A stretch of DNA of 64,000 bases, from positions 1-64,000 of the forward strand of contig NZ_PVTS01000022.1 in the NCBI RefSeq assembly GCF_003003035.1. Reading direction: 5' to 3'. This stretch comes from Marinilabilia salmonicolor. Its GTDB lineage: Bacteria > Bacteroidota > Bacteroidia > Bacteroidales > Marinilabiliaceae. A program made the translations under genes and the position numbers. Positions 53,968 through 62,403 of the stretch are shown here, in pieces. The notes under the pieces are model-generated. The model had not been told where the DNA came from and searched no databases. It saw nothing but the letters and a program-made list of their open reading frames with translations. How positions within the stretch are numbered: the first letter of the stretch is position 1; each line of letters begins with the position of its first letter.

Positions 53968-55158
53968 ATGCCCATAATAACCAAAACTTTCCGTTACATT
54001 CTTCGAAAAGCCGGTAGTCCGTTCCGACGTGCCCGTCTGTGGCTCAAAAAGCGTCTTGGCTGGTTAGGTATTCCCACCATTGAACCCTATCTGGGGTTCT
54101 GTAACGGTCAGGATGTTTATATTTCCGGCAATGTGATGGAGGATAAAGGACTTGAAAAGCCCAGGCCGGGACAATCGTTGGGGAGCAATATGCTGGCCAT
54201 GTTTAAGCGTTATGTGAGTGATGAAATTGGCGGGGTGCGGGTTAAAGTGATTTTTCATGAAAGATCTCAGATAGTGGAGACCAACGAACTGGGAATCTTT
54301 CATTGTTCTTTCAGGTTTGATGAGCCGGTTTCTCCGGATAACCATTTTGAGCCGGTTTATTATGAATTGTTGGATGAGGTGGTTGAAAATCAGGGGGAAA
54401 TCAGGGCGACCGGTGAGGTGTTGGTAGTGTCGGAGAAACTCTCCTTTGGCGTTGTGTCTGACATTGATGATACGGTTATGGTGTCTCACTCTACAAAAAC
54501 ATTGAAAAAGCTGAAGCTGATGCTTTTTAAGAATGCCCGGACACGTGTTCCATTTGAAGGTGTGGGAGCTTTTTACCGAGCCCTTCGTAAAGGGGGGGAG
54601 GATCAGCAGCATTTTAATCCGGTTTTTTATGTGTCCAGTAGTGAATGGAATTTATATGATTTGCTCGTAGATTTTTTTGAATTCCGGAATATTCCCGCGG
54701 GGCCTTTAATGCTGCAGGAACTGGAACACAGTATCTTTCAGTTTTGGAAATCAGGTGGTGGAAATCATGAACACAAACTGGAGAAAATACGTTTCTTATT
54801 TTCCTTTTTTCCTAAGTTGGACTTTGTCCTGATTGGTGACAGCGGTCAGAGGGATCCTTCGCTTTATCTGCAAGCTGCCAGAGAATGCCCGGGAAGGGTA
54901 AAAGCGGTCTATATCCGTTGCATCGGGAAAGCCCATAAAAACAGGCAAACATTAGAAATCGCCCGTCAGATGGAGCAACTGAATGTTCCCATGTTGTTGA
55001 TTGATAGCACGGAGGAGGCTGCCCGCCATGCTTTGATGAACGGGTTTATAGCACCGTCATCCATGCCCGATATCGCCCGACAGTTAGAGGAAGACCACAA
55101 TTTTTCTTTTACCGATTCTTTTTACAGTGAGAATGAACAGCTGATTGCTGATAATTAA
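53968..55158 (+). CDS. App1-family phosphatidate phosphatase (DUF2183)
   Basis: 396 residues. The catalytic DxDxT signature is VVSDIDDTVMVSHS, followed by ARTRVPFEGVGAFYRAL and the acidic LIGDSGQRDPSLY motif, as in the conserved App1 catalytic domain; App1 of yeast dephosphorylates phosphatidate and diacylglycerol pyrophosphate. The N-terminal half has a beta-rich domain typical of bacterial members. Paired divergently with a lipid kinase, it could form a kinase/phosphatase switch on the same lipid, which is inference. Confidence 0.9.
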   Translation: MPIITKTFRYILRKAGSPFRRARLWLKKRLGWLGIPTIEPYLGFCNGQDVYISGNVMEDKGLEKPRPGQSLGSNMLAMFKRYVSDEIGGVRVKVIFHERSQIVETNELGIFHCSFRFDEPVSPDNHFEPVYYELLDEVVENQGEIRATGEVLVVSEKLSFGVVSDIDDTVMVSHSTKTLKKLKLMLFKNARTRVPFEGVGAFYRALRKGGEDQQHFNPVFYVSSSEWNLYDLLVDFFEFRNIPAGPLMLQELEHSIFQFWKSGGGNHEHKLEKIRFLFSFFPKLDFVLIGDSGQRDPSLYLQAARECPGRVKAVYIRCIGKAHKNRQTLEIARQMEQLNVPMLLIDSTEEAARHALMNGFIAPSSMPDIARQLEEDHNFSFTDSFYSENEQLIADN

Positions 55159-55239
55159 TCAATTATATGAACCTTTTGCTTGCGGGCTGGTTAGTATGAG
55201 GATAGTATATATTACATTTTAACCTTAAAAACTAACGTT

Positions 55240-55689
55240 ATGAGTAAGAAAATGTTCCTTTTTGCCATTGTTGCAACAATGGGGCTGGGATTCCTGGCAT
55301 GTAATTCAACCCAAAAGAAACAGGATGAGAAGAAGGTATCCGATGCCGTTGAAGAGAATTATGAAGACCTCAAAGAGGAGTTAAACGAAGTGGGTGTTGC
55401 CATTTCAGATTTGTTTAAAGCTGAAAAGGGCGACTTTAAATCTTCGGCCAACGAGGTGTTGGATGACATAAACCGGAAAGCCGAGGATCTCAAACAAAAA
55501 ATTGCAGGAAATGAGGATGAGAATACGCTGAAAAACAAACTGCATAAGCTCGAGCAGGAAGCCGATAATCTGGAAAAAGAACTGCAGGAACTGGATGATA
55601 AAACCGAAGAAGAATGGAAAAAAGCCAGAGCAAAAATTGAAGAGAATTTTAAAGCGGTTCAGAAGGAAATCGAGACTTTCTTTGAATAG
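55240..55689 (+). CDS. Coiled-coil lipoprotein
   Basis: 149 residues: a lipoprotein signal (MFLFAIVATMGLGFLAC, Cys at the cleavage site) and then a long charged coiled coil (LKNKLHKLEQEADNLEKEL and similar heptads). Related to small sll1863-like stress lipoproteins by general look only. Likely in the periplasm attached to a membrane; function unknown. Confidence 0.8.
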   Translation: MSKKMFLFAIVATMGLGFLACNSTQKKQDEKKVSDAVEENYEDLKEELNEVGVAISDLFKAEKGDFKSSANEVLDDINRKAEDLKQKIAGNEDENTLKNKLHKLEQEADNLEKELQELDDKTEEEWKKARAKIEENFKAVQKEIETFFE

Positions 55690-55707
55690 TTTATTTGTGA
55701 ATTAATC

Positions 55708-55847
55708 AGTTTCTGTCCATAAAGTACCACTTGCGTTCCCGAAGGATCGGGGCAGGCTGTTAAGCTTGTCGCCAAAAACGGAGTTTACGATTAGTAAACT
55801 CCGTTTTTGGCGGCTTCGCAAGCCTTGCAATTGGCACTTTCTGACTA
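55708..55847 (-). repeat. Dispersed hairpin element, copy 5
   Basis: Begins AGTTTCTGTCCATAAAGTAC and ends GCAATTGGCACTTTCTGACT. It holds the best inner stem of the family: CGCCAAAAACGGAGTTTAC (55770-55788) perfectly complementary to GTAAACTCCGTTTTTGGCG (55794-55812), five-base loop. It sits in the 328-bp gap after the lipoprotein gene; the rest of the gap (55848-56017) has short palindromic pieces (GAAAGGCCGAAGGTCTTT) and no gene. Confidence 0.8.
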
Positions 55848-56017
55848 CAAATAGGACTAACAACAAACTCTGCTTTGTTTAAAGAATGGCAAATCAGTCC
55901 TCCTAAAAAGCGAGACTTTTTCCTTTTTAAGGAATGCATCATGTTATGGTGTTCTGAAAGGCCGAAGGTCTTTAAACAATAGCCTGTGGCAAAGCCCCAG
56001 AAAAATTTGTGAGTGAA

Positions 56018-56617
56018 TTATTCCTGCAACGATTCCACAAAAGACATGGCTTCTCTCAGTTTTTTGTTTGGAAAAAGACGGAGCAAAATCACCAATACCA
56101 CCGCAATAACTATGCTTCCCATAAAAAAGCCCATCATCCAGTCAGTACCGTATTGATAAAGATTCCAGTTGGCAAGACCTTTTGCCAGGACGATAATCAT
56201 TGGTAATGAAAATACCGGAATGATGGCCAGCAGACTGTAAATGTCAAATATCTCCAGCTTTTTCAGGCGTGTCAGTTTCTTTTGTGTCTCAAGCAAAGGC
56301 AGGTCATTGCGAATGCTGTAATATAGATGTAAACGGTAAGATTCAAATACCAGGTTGAAAATCATGAGACCGAAAATCATGGCTGCCGGAAAAAAAAAGG
56401 CAGGCTCTGCGAGGTGGTTTACATAAAAACCGACAAGAAAGAAGGAAAAGATCAATTCAATCAGTATCTCGGTTACCGATGTCCACTTGATTTCTCCCAG
56501 ATTGGATCTGATTTTTCTGAAGCCGACTTCCCGGATGAGCTGATGATTGATTTGTATGGCATTGTCTTGTTGGGTGTCGGCATTTTGCCATATCTGACTG
56601 AGTTCTTTGAATTCCAT
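56018..56617 (-). CDS. Membrane protein coupled to ECF sigma factor (possible anti-sigma)
   Basis: 199 residues from ATG 56617. A soluble N-terminal ~55 residues (MEFKELSQIWQNADTQQD) precede four hydrophobic helices (two near residues 60-95, two near 130-180). It starts one base after the stop of the sigma-factor gene (TAAaATG), a layout typical of sigma/anti-sigma pairs. No known anti-sigma domain or zinc-binding motif is seen, so that role is only inferred. Confidence 0.75.
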   Translation of the reverse strand: MEFKELSQIWQNADTQQDNAIQINHQLIREVGFRKIRSNLGEIKWTSVTEILIELIFSFFLVGFYVNHLAEPAFFFPAAMIFGLMIFNLVFESYRLHLYYSIRNDLPLLETQKKLTRLKKLEIFDIYSLLAIIPVFSLPMIIVLAKGLANWNLYQYGTDWMMGFFMGSIVIAVVLVILLRLFPNKKLREAMSFVESLQE

Positions 56618-56618
56618 T

Positions 56619-57128
56619 TTAGTGCGTTTTTTCGTTTTCAAAATAGGTTCTGAGTGTCTCTTTAATTCTCAGTTTGCGTGTGGAAATGTTGCTGACAGAA
56701 AGCCCGGTTATTTGGGCGATTTCCTTGTTGGAGTGTTCTTCCAGGTAAAGCATGATGATTGCTTTATCCAGGGGTTTCAGCAGATCGATGAAATGGTAGA
56801 GTTTTTCCAGTCTTTCATCATGGGGAGGCGGATCAAAATCGAGCCATTCCATCTCGTTTTTGTAAGCTTCCCGAACTCTGCTTTGCGAGGTTCTTTTTCT
56901 TAAATAAGAGATACTCACATTGAAGGCAATGCGATAGGTCCAGGTAGCCGGAGAGAATTTTTTATCATATTTGGGATATGCCCTCCACAGTTGAATAATA
57001 ATCTCCTGAATCAGGTCTTTACATTCCTCCGGATTGTGGCAATATATCCCTGATACTTTTGATATCAGCCCTTTGTAGTTTTCCAGAAAGGTAGCAAATT
57101 CGTTCTCCTGTCTTTGTGTTGTTTTCAA
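56619..57128 (-). CDS. ECF-type RNA polymerase sigma factor
   Basis: 169 residues. Region 2 is at about 10-80 (YCHNPEECKDLIQEIIIQLWR and WTYRIAFNVSISYLRKR); region 4 is at about 115-160 (PLDKAIIMLYLEEHSNKEIA, then GLSVSNISTRKLRIKETL). It directs transcription of a stress or envelope regulon; the downstream membrane protein is its likely controller. Regulated genes cannot be inferred from the window. Confidence 0.92.
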   Translation of the reverse strand: MKTTQRQENEFATFLENYKGLISKVSGIYCHNPEECKDLIQEIIIQLWRAYPKYDKKFSPATWTYRIAFNVSISYLRKRTSQSRVREAYKNEMEWLDFDPPPHDERLEKLYHFIDLLKPLDKAIIMLYLEEHSNKEIAQITGLSVSNISTRKLRIKETLRTYFENEKTH

Positions 57129-57217
57129 GGTGACAATGTTTTTTGTTTACCTATATATTCGCAAGTAAAACAAAAATGTCACATCAGGGAATATTTTTTT
57201 TTCAAAGGTCACAGGGG

Positions 57218-58243
57218 TTACAAATAAATAATTCCCTGAATATCTGCCAGGTAAACCAAAAGTAAAGAGATGAAAAAAGCGATTAACGGAGCAATCAGCC
57301 ACATGATGAAGAAACGGTTCACTTCAGTTTTGCGGAAGATGTTTTTAAAACCAAGTTTGGCTACCCCGATGCCCAGAATAGCTCCCACGTTCAGTTGCAC
57401 CAAAGAGGTGGGGATGCCTTTGACCACTGATGCCAAAAGAAGCAATGTGGCAGAAATGAATGCAATGACAACTGCCTCAATGCGACCGAACAGCACAATC
57501 TCTTTGCCTGTATTGCGCAGTATTTTATGGCCGAAAACAGAGCTTCCTATTCCAAAACTGGGTGCAATTATGAGCGTGGCCAGAATCAGTACCTGTAAAA
57601 AGTGAGCATCACTGATGTTTAGTTCGTTGACCGACATGATGGCAATGGGGCCTGCCGCGTTTGCTACGTTGTTGGTCCCGATGGAGAAAGCTACATACAT
57701 CGACATGAATACGATGAGCCCTTTTAGGAGAAAATTATCATTTACCTTTTTTGAAATGGTGTAACCCTTCCGGCGAATGGGTCTGTAGATGTATTTTCCG
57801 ATCAATAAAGCCAGGAAGAATGCAATAAAGGGCATGATGAGCCAGGTGGGAATGATTTCAAAAAACAGTTTGTTGGTGTTGAGGGAGTCAAAATAGACGG
57901 CAGGGGCCACCACGGCAAGCACGGTGGCCTGACTGGTGGATTGTGGAATGCCGAAAAGGTTGGCGATGAGCAGGGCGATGGCTACTGATGCCAGGATGAT
58001 GGATACGATAGTAAAGGTCATCATTTCTTCATTCAAAAGCCCTTTACCCATGGTCTTTGCAGTTTCCTGGCCGCCAATGATTGCTCCCAGAAAAACCATG
58101 ATCCCAAACAAGCCGGGAACTGCAGCTCTGCGGATGAGGTTAGCGCCATAAGCGGCAGAAAATGCGGGAGCAGTGCCACTGCCGCCCATATTGATGGCCA
58201 GAAACATGGCAATGACGAACGGAATCAAAAAGGGAATAAGCAT
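57218..58243 (-). CDS. PiT-family inorganic anion transporter
   Basis: 341 residues from ATG 58243 (MLIPFLIPFVIAMFLAINMG). Ten or so membrane helices in two halves. PiT signatures are AAYGANLIRRAAVPGLFGIMV with GAIIGGQETAKT, and IGTNNVANAAGPIAI in the second half. PiT proteins carry phosphate with H+ or Na+; the CysP branch carries sulfate. It is last in an operon with an Fe-S protein, GTPase and ABC ATPase, so the substrate could be another oxyanion. Confidence 0.88.
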   Translation of the reverse strand: MLIPFLIPFVIAMFLAINMGGSGTAPAFSAAYGANLIRRAAVPGLFGIMVFLGAIIGGQETAKTMGKGLLNEEMMTFTIVSIILASVAIALLIANLFGIPQSTSQATVLAVVAPAVYFDSLNTNKLFFEIIPTWLIMPFIAFFLALLIGKYIYRPIRRKGYTISKKVNDNFLLKGLIVFMSMYVAFSIGTNNVANAAGPIAIMSVNELNISDAHFLQVLILATLIIAPSFGIGSSVFGHKILRNTGKEIVLFGRIEAVVIAFISATLLLLASVVKGIPTSLVQLNVGAILGIGVAKLGFKNIFRKTEVNRFFIMWLIAPLIAFFISLLLVYLADIQGIIYL

Positions 58244-58254
58244 ACTATTGGTGT

Positions 58255-58965
58255 TTAGTTGTGTCTGTTCAGTGAACCGCTCTTTTCCGGTGGGCTCCAA
58301 ACTTTTAGGTCTATGATTTCAATGCGCACATTTCCATGTTCGAGATTTACCACAACACCGCTATGTATTTTCTGCATCATGCAGTGATGAGGCAGAAATC
58401 GAATGGTTTCTCCCACTCTCAGCGATTTTCCTTCATACGTTCCCTGAAAAGCCAGTACCATACAAATCCCCAGATCTAAAATGCTTGTTACATCTGTATT
58501 TCGGGTGGTTTCCGGGCCAATGATTACGATGGTAATCAGGTTGTGGTCTGTTTCGACTACTCTGGCTATGTGTGTGATGGGGCATCCCAGAGGTCGATAT
58601 CGAATCACATCGTCAGGTTCTGTTTGGATGTTTGAGAACGGAAGAAGGGTTTCGCGACAGCTTTTCTCATTCTTCAGCGGATGTAGGATGATGTCTGCCC
58701 GGTAGTGATCAATAACACCGGAAATTATTTTCTCCGGATGAAATCCCGGCTCCAATCTTAGGAGCTCCTCTATGGATTTTTTGTCTGCAGCAAAGCTGGG
58801 TCGTATCAGAACCGGGCATTTCGATGGCTTCTCTTTTCTGTTGATAAGAGATTTGGCAAAATCATCGCATCGATTGTAGCCACAATTCCCGCAATTGAAT
58901 CCGGGGAGCAGTTTTTTGATTTTCTCCAACATGGCATCTGGTTTATTCTCCAACATATTGTTCAC
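58255..58965 (-). CDS. (4Fe-4S)-binding protein
   Basis: 236 residues. Residues about 20-50 hold a four-Cys cluster domain ([13 protein letters not shown] ... SKC: C25, C28, C33, C50), as in RnfB and the acetyl-CoA synthase corrinoid subunit. The remainder ([34 protein letters not shown]) matches no family I recognise. It overlaps the GTPase gene by 23 nt and is 11 nt before the PiT gene. It may carry or insert a cluster for an unknown partner. Confidence 0.82.
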   Translation of the reverse strand: MNNMLENKPDAMLEKIKKLLPGFNCGNCGYNRCDDFAKSLINRKEKPSKCPVLIRPSFAADKKSIEELLRLEPGFHPEKIISGVIDHYRADIILHPLKNEKSCRETLLPFSNIQTEPDDVIRYRPLGCPITHIARVVETDHNLITIVIIGPETTRNTDVTSILDLGICMVLAFQGTYEGKSLRVGETIRFLPHHCMMQKIHSGVVVNLEHGNVRIEIIDLKVWSPPEKSGSLNRHN

Positions 58966-59671
58966 ATCCGCTCATGGTTCTCAATAGTCCACGGTGGTAC
59001 TTTTTATCTATTCGTTTTTCTCCGACACAGAGGGTGCAAACCGAGAAAGGCGCATTGTGCCGAAGCTTGTCTTCTACGGAAGAACCTGCTTTAAAAGACT
59101 GGAATTGCTGAGCCAGTTCGGCAGCTCCCTGTCCATTGAGTCCATTCACATCAACGATGTTGCAGCCGGGATTGGCTTCCAGTATTCTTTCGCGGAAGAT
59201 TTCTCGTTCGGCCTGCGAAATCATATCGCCTTTGGTGACTACTACAATATCGGCGCAACTGAGGAACGGACCTGCTTTACCCGGATTATTGGGGCCGCTG
59301 GTGGAGTCTATAACACACACTCCGAGGCAGTTTTCGGTGTAGGGTGCACATCGGTGACACAAGCCGGCGGTTTCCATAATCAGAGCGTCTGCTTGGTTTT
59401 TTTGTGCGAATGCTTTCATCTCATCCAGGTTATAAATCGAGTAATGGTCGGGACACATATCACGCGACAAACCTACCAGAACCGGTAGATCCAGTTTGGC
59501 AAAGCGTTTGTCGTCGTCCGTGGCAAGACAGTCGATTTTAACCAGTGCCGGACGTCTGTTGGCCGATTTTAATATCCTGATGGTATGCACCAAAACAGAA
59601 GTTTTGCCTGCTCCGGGAGTTCCGGCGATGATTATCAGTGGTAGTTTATTGATGGTTTTATTATCAGTCAT
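58943..59671 (-). CDS. SIMIBI-class GTPase (HypB/UreG/CobW-like) with Cys motifs
   Basis: 242 residues from ATG 59671; the open frame extends to 59722 but would overlap the upstream gene. P-loop [14 protein letters not shown], switch region [12 protein letters not shown], and VVTKGDM as the guanine-specificity motif. Two Cys groups, [15 protein letters not shown] and CTLCVGEK, resemble metal sites of nickel or cobalt GTPase chaperones. This suggests nucleotide-driven metal or cluster delivery; the client is unknown. Confidence 0.82.
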   Translation of the reverse strand: MTDNKTINKLPLIIIAGTPGAGKTSVLVHTIRILKSANRRPALVKIDCLATDDDKRFAKLDLPVLVGLSRDMCPDHYSIYNLDEMKAFAQKNQADALIMETAGLCHRCAPYTENCLGVCVIDSTSGPNNPGKAGPFLSCADIVVVTKGDMISQAEREIFRERILEANPGCNIVDVNGLNGQGAAELAQQFQSFKAGSSVEDKLRHNAPFSVCTLCVGEKRIDKKYHRGLLRTMSGCEQYVGE

Positions 59672-59688
59672 TTTTTGCTGGTCAGTGG

Positions 59689-60510
59689 CTACAAGGTGAG
59701 GGATGCATTTTCTTCTTTGCACAACAGGCTTTCCGGAATGAAGTTGAGGTCGTTTTCTTCGATGTACAGGCCATTACGAAGTAGTTCCCGCAGATGAAGG
59801 ATGGTCGCATCAATACCGGAGAGCTGTTCTGAAACTATCTTCTCTTCCGGAGTTGCTTCCAAAAGGGTGCTCATACCTCCGTTTTTCATAATGATCCGTT
59901 TTTTTGCGCTGAGGGCCATCACCGGATCATGGGTTACAATCATTATGAGTTTGTTGTGCCCGGAGAGTAATTCCAGTGCCTCATGTTTTTTTATTCCGGC
60001 GTTTTCTATCTCATCGATGAGTACAATGGGAGATTCACTAATCACAGCTACATCAGCCACCATCAGTGCACGCGTTTGACCGCCACTGAGGATTGTCAGG
60101 TTGTCATTTGGTTTGATAGGCTCTCCGGTGAGCTGGTTGGCTTTGTAGATAATCTCATCTGTAGAAATCTGGTCTTTTCCTCTGCATCGGGCATGAAGGC
60201 GCAAAAAATCCCGGACTTCCATATCTGCAAGAAAATTCATGTTTTGCGACAACTGGGCCACCATTTTTTGCCGGGGATCGTTTCGCAGGGCAGGTGAGGG
60301 TACTTTCCCGTTAACCAGAACCTGGCGGCGTGTAGAACTATCTTTTTGAGATAATTGCTCAATGTCCGAGATCAACTGACTTTTGCCACTCCCTGTTGGA
60401 CCAACGATGCCAATGATTTCACCCTCTCGGATGTCCAGAGATGTGATGTTTTCCGGTTTTCCGGATTTGTCAATGCCACCGATAATGGAGATGCACTCAA
60501 TTTTGACCAT
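59689..60510 (-). CDS. Stand-alone ABC-type ATPase
   Basis: 273 residues. Walker [13 protein letters not shown]-loop region [11 protein letters not shown], signature [10 protein letters not shown], Walker [13 protein letters not shown] and H-loop IVTHDP are all intact. No permease gene is beside it; the only membrane partner in the operon is the PiT protein. The signature and the 'IENAG' Walker B are more like non-transport or metal-cofactor ABC ATPases (for example methanogen AtwA) than import ATPases. First gene of the operon, 108 bp after the response regulator gene. Confidence 0.85.
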   Translation of the reverse strand: MVKIECISIIGGIDKSGKPENITSLDIREGEIIGIVGPTGSGKSQLISDIEQLSQKDSSTRRQVLVNGKVPSPALRNDPRQKMVAQLSQNMNFLADMEVRDFLRLHARCRGKDQISTDEIIYKANQLTGEPIKPNDNLTILSGGQTRALMVADVAVISESPIVLIDEIENAGIKKHEALELLSGHNKLIMIVTHDPVMALSAKKRIIMKNGGMSTLLEATPEEKIVSEQLSGIDATILHLRELLRNGLYIEENDLNFIPESLLCKEENASLTL

Positions 60511-60618
60511 AATTTTTTTGAATAAAATTTACAGTACAAAATTGCGGCCTTTGAAGAGGTTGTAAAACAGTCCTAAGTCGTAATTTCAGATACGTCTTTT
60601 AGCGTAGTGATGGGGGAG

Positions 60619-61251
60619 TCAGATTTCAAAAAGCTTGTTTTTTATGGCATAAACAACCATTTGGGCGGTATTTCCCGACTGAGTTTTCAGCAAAATATTT
60701 TCACGGTGCTTGTCAACCGTTCGTTTGCTGAGGTTCAGGTTGTTTGCAATTTCCTGATTCGACAGCCCCTTGCAGATGTTGTATAATACTTCAATCTCGC
60801 GCGCTGTGAGTTCACTGTTGTCGGGACTGGTCTTCTTTTTGCTGAGATTGCGCACGATGCCATTGAGTATTTCGGGCGAGAAATAGTTGTTGCCGTTGAT
60901 TACTTCTGTGATGGCCCGTTGCACATCTTCGAAACGGGAGTTTTTAAGCAAAAAGCCTTTGGCTCCGGCATCAATCATTCCGGTGTAATAGTTCTCATTG
61001 CCATACATCGAAAGAGCAATTACTTTAATGTCAGGATATCTTTCGAGACAGGCGATTGTGGTATCAATACCATTGGTTCCCGGCATTTCAATGTCCATTA
61101 ATACAACGTCGGGTAGCATGGATTCAATATTTTTCAGGAATTCATCCCCATTTTCAGAGACGAAAACGTCATCAATAAAATCCCATCCCGAAAGCAGAAA
61201 TTTCAGTCCATCCCTAAACAGTTGGTGGTCGTCAACAATAGAAATCCTCAT
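60619..61251 (-). CDS. NarL/FixJ-type response regulator
   Basis: 210 residues. Receiver domain with D7/D8, the phospho-acceptor D53 in DVVLMDIEMPG and the Lys in GFLLKN. The C-terminal LuxR-type helix-turn-helix is LTAREIEVLYNICKGLSNQEIA with LNLSKRTVDKHRENI. It overlaps the kinase gene by ATGA (61248-61251) and probably acts with it. Confidence 0.93.
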   Translation of the reverse strand: MRISIVDDHQLFRDGLKFLLSGWDFIDDVFVSENGDEFLKNIESMLPDVVLMDIEMPGTNGIDTTIACLERYPDIKVIALSMYGNENYYTGMIDAGAKGFLLKNSRFEDVQRAITEVINGNNYFSPEILNGIVRNLSKKKTSPDNSELTAREIEVLYNICKGLSNQEIANNLNLSKRTVDKHRENILLKTQSGNTAQMVVYAIKNKLFEI

Positions 61252-62189
61252 AGCTGAATATTGGTTTTGAGGAAAAATCCCCGGTTTCTTTTAGTGTGAA
61301 TCTCCACTTTGCCTCCAAGTGATTTGATTCTTGAGTGGATATTGGACAAGCCGGTGCCTTTTTTATCCTGAATGGCAGATGGCTCATAACCTTTTCCGTC
61401 ATCAGAATAATGTAAATCCAGTTGTCCGGAAGAGATGATAAGGGATATTTCAATGTTGGCGGCGCTTGCATGCTTCAGGGTATTGTTGATAAGTTCACTG
61501 ATGATGCGGTAGAGGATGACTTCAATATTGTAAGGGATTTCTAACCGGTCGGGGTGTGAAAAGAATTTTAATCCGGGTTTTTCAGGCCGGGAGATGCCTT
61601 CATAAAAGGTATGAATGGCTTTTTTCAGGCCAAATTTTGCGAGCAGGTGAGGACTCAGATGATTGGATATCTCCCTGACTGTAAGGATGGCATGATCAAC
61701 CGAGGATTCAGTTTTTTCAATAATCCTCCGGTTTTTTTCTCCGGTGGCTTTGAGGTCAATAGCCGAGAATGCCATCTTTACGGACGATAATACAGGGCCC
61801 AGTCCGTCGTGCATTTCCCTGGCAAATGACTGGCGTTCTTTCTCTTCGGTTTCGATGATGGCCGACAATACACGGGCTTCATTTTCTTTGCGCATATTGT
61901 CTATTTGCGATTGCAGGTTGAAAATGCGACGAATGTAAAAGGAAGCCACAAACATCAGCAGAGAGATGAGAACTGCCATCCAGCTGTTGAAGTAATCTGT
62001 AGCAGCGGGAGAGTCGCTGTTGGCGAACGTTGCAAACTCACTCAATCGCCTGATGGCCATCAGAAAAAATGCGATAGAGATGGTAATCCAGGATATGTTG
62101 AATTTGGTGCGTCGAATCAACTTCAGCGTATTGAAGAATGCGCCAAATTGAAGGATGACAGAGGATAAAAGGGCTATCTGGATAATCAT
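61248..62189 (-). CDS. NarX/DesK-like sensor histidine kinase
   Basis: 313 residues. Three N-terminal membrane segments (about 1-20, 35-50, 70-88), a short coiled coil, the HisKA_3 dimerisation box FAREMHDGLGPVLSSVK (phospho-His in REMHDG), and a HATPase domain with ISELINNTLKHA and DDGKGYEP motifs. No large periplasmic sensor; the signal may be membrane-derived. The partner is the adjacent regulator. Divergent from the phosphatase gene and upstream of the ABC/PiT operon, so either may be its target. Confidence 0.92.
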   Translation of the reverse strand: MIIQIALLSSVILQFGAFFNTLKLIRRTKFNISWITISIAFFLMAIRRLSEFATFANSDSPAATDYFNSWMAVLISLLMFVASFYIRRIFNLQSQIDNMRKENEARVLSAIIETEEKERQSFAREMHDGLGPVLSSVKMAFSAIDLKATGEKNRRIIEKTESSVDHAILTVREISNHLSPHLLAKFGLKKAIHTFYEGISRPEKPGLKFFSHPDRLEIPYNIEVILYRIISELINNTLKHASAANIEISLIISSGQLDLHYSDDGKGYEPSAIQDKKGTGLSNIHSRIKSLGGKVEIHTKRNRGFFLKTNIQL

Positions 62190-62351
62190 AACATTGCGTT
62201 TTCAATGCAATATTATGGATTTTTCCGGATTATCTCTGTGGATTATTCATTCTTAGGCATGTTAATATTATTATTTAGACCAGTTATTATTATAAACATT
62301 TTGGTAATCATAAGATAAATTCAGGGTATAATTCTCTTTTCATCTCTGCTC

Positions 62352-62359
62352 TACTTTTG
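62352..62359 (+). promoter_or_regulatory. -7 box of alkaline phosphatase gene
   Basis: TACTTTTG, a perfect TAnnTTTG match, 44 nt before the ATG; no convincing -33 box. Confidence 0.45.
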
Positions 62360-62403
62360 GAGTGTTTTAAGTTCATTCACAAAAAACTTCAAAAATCGAA
62401 AAA

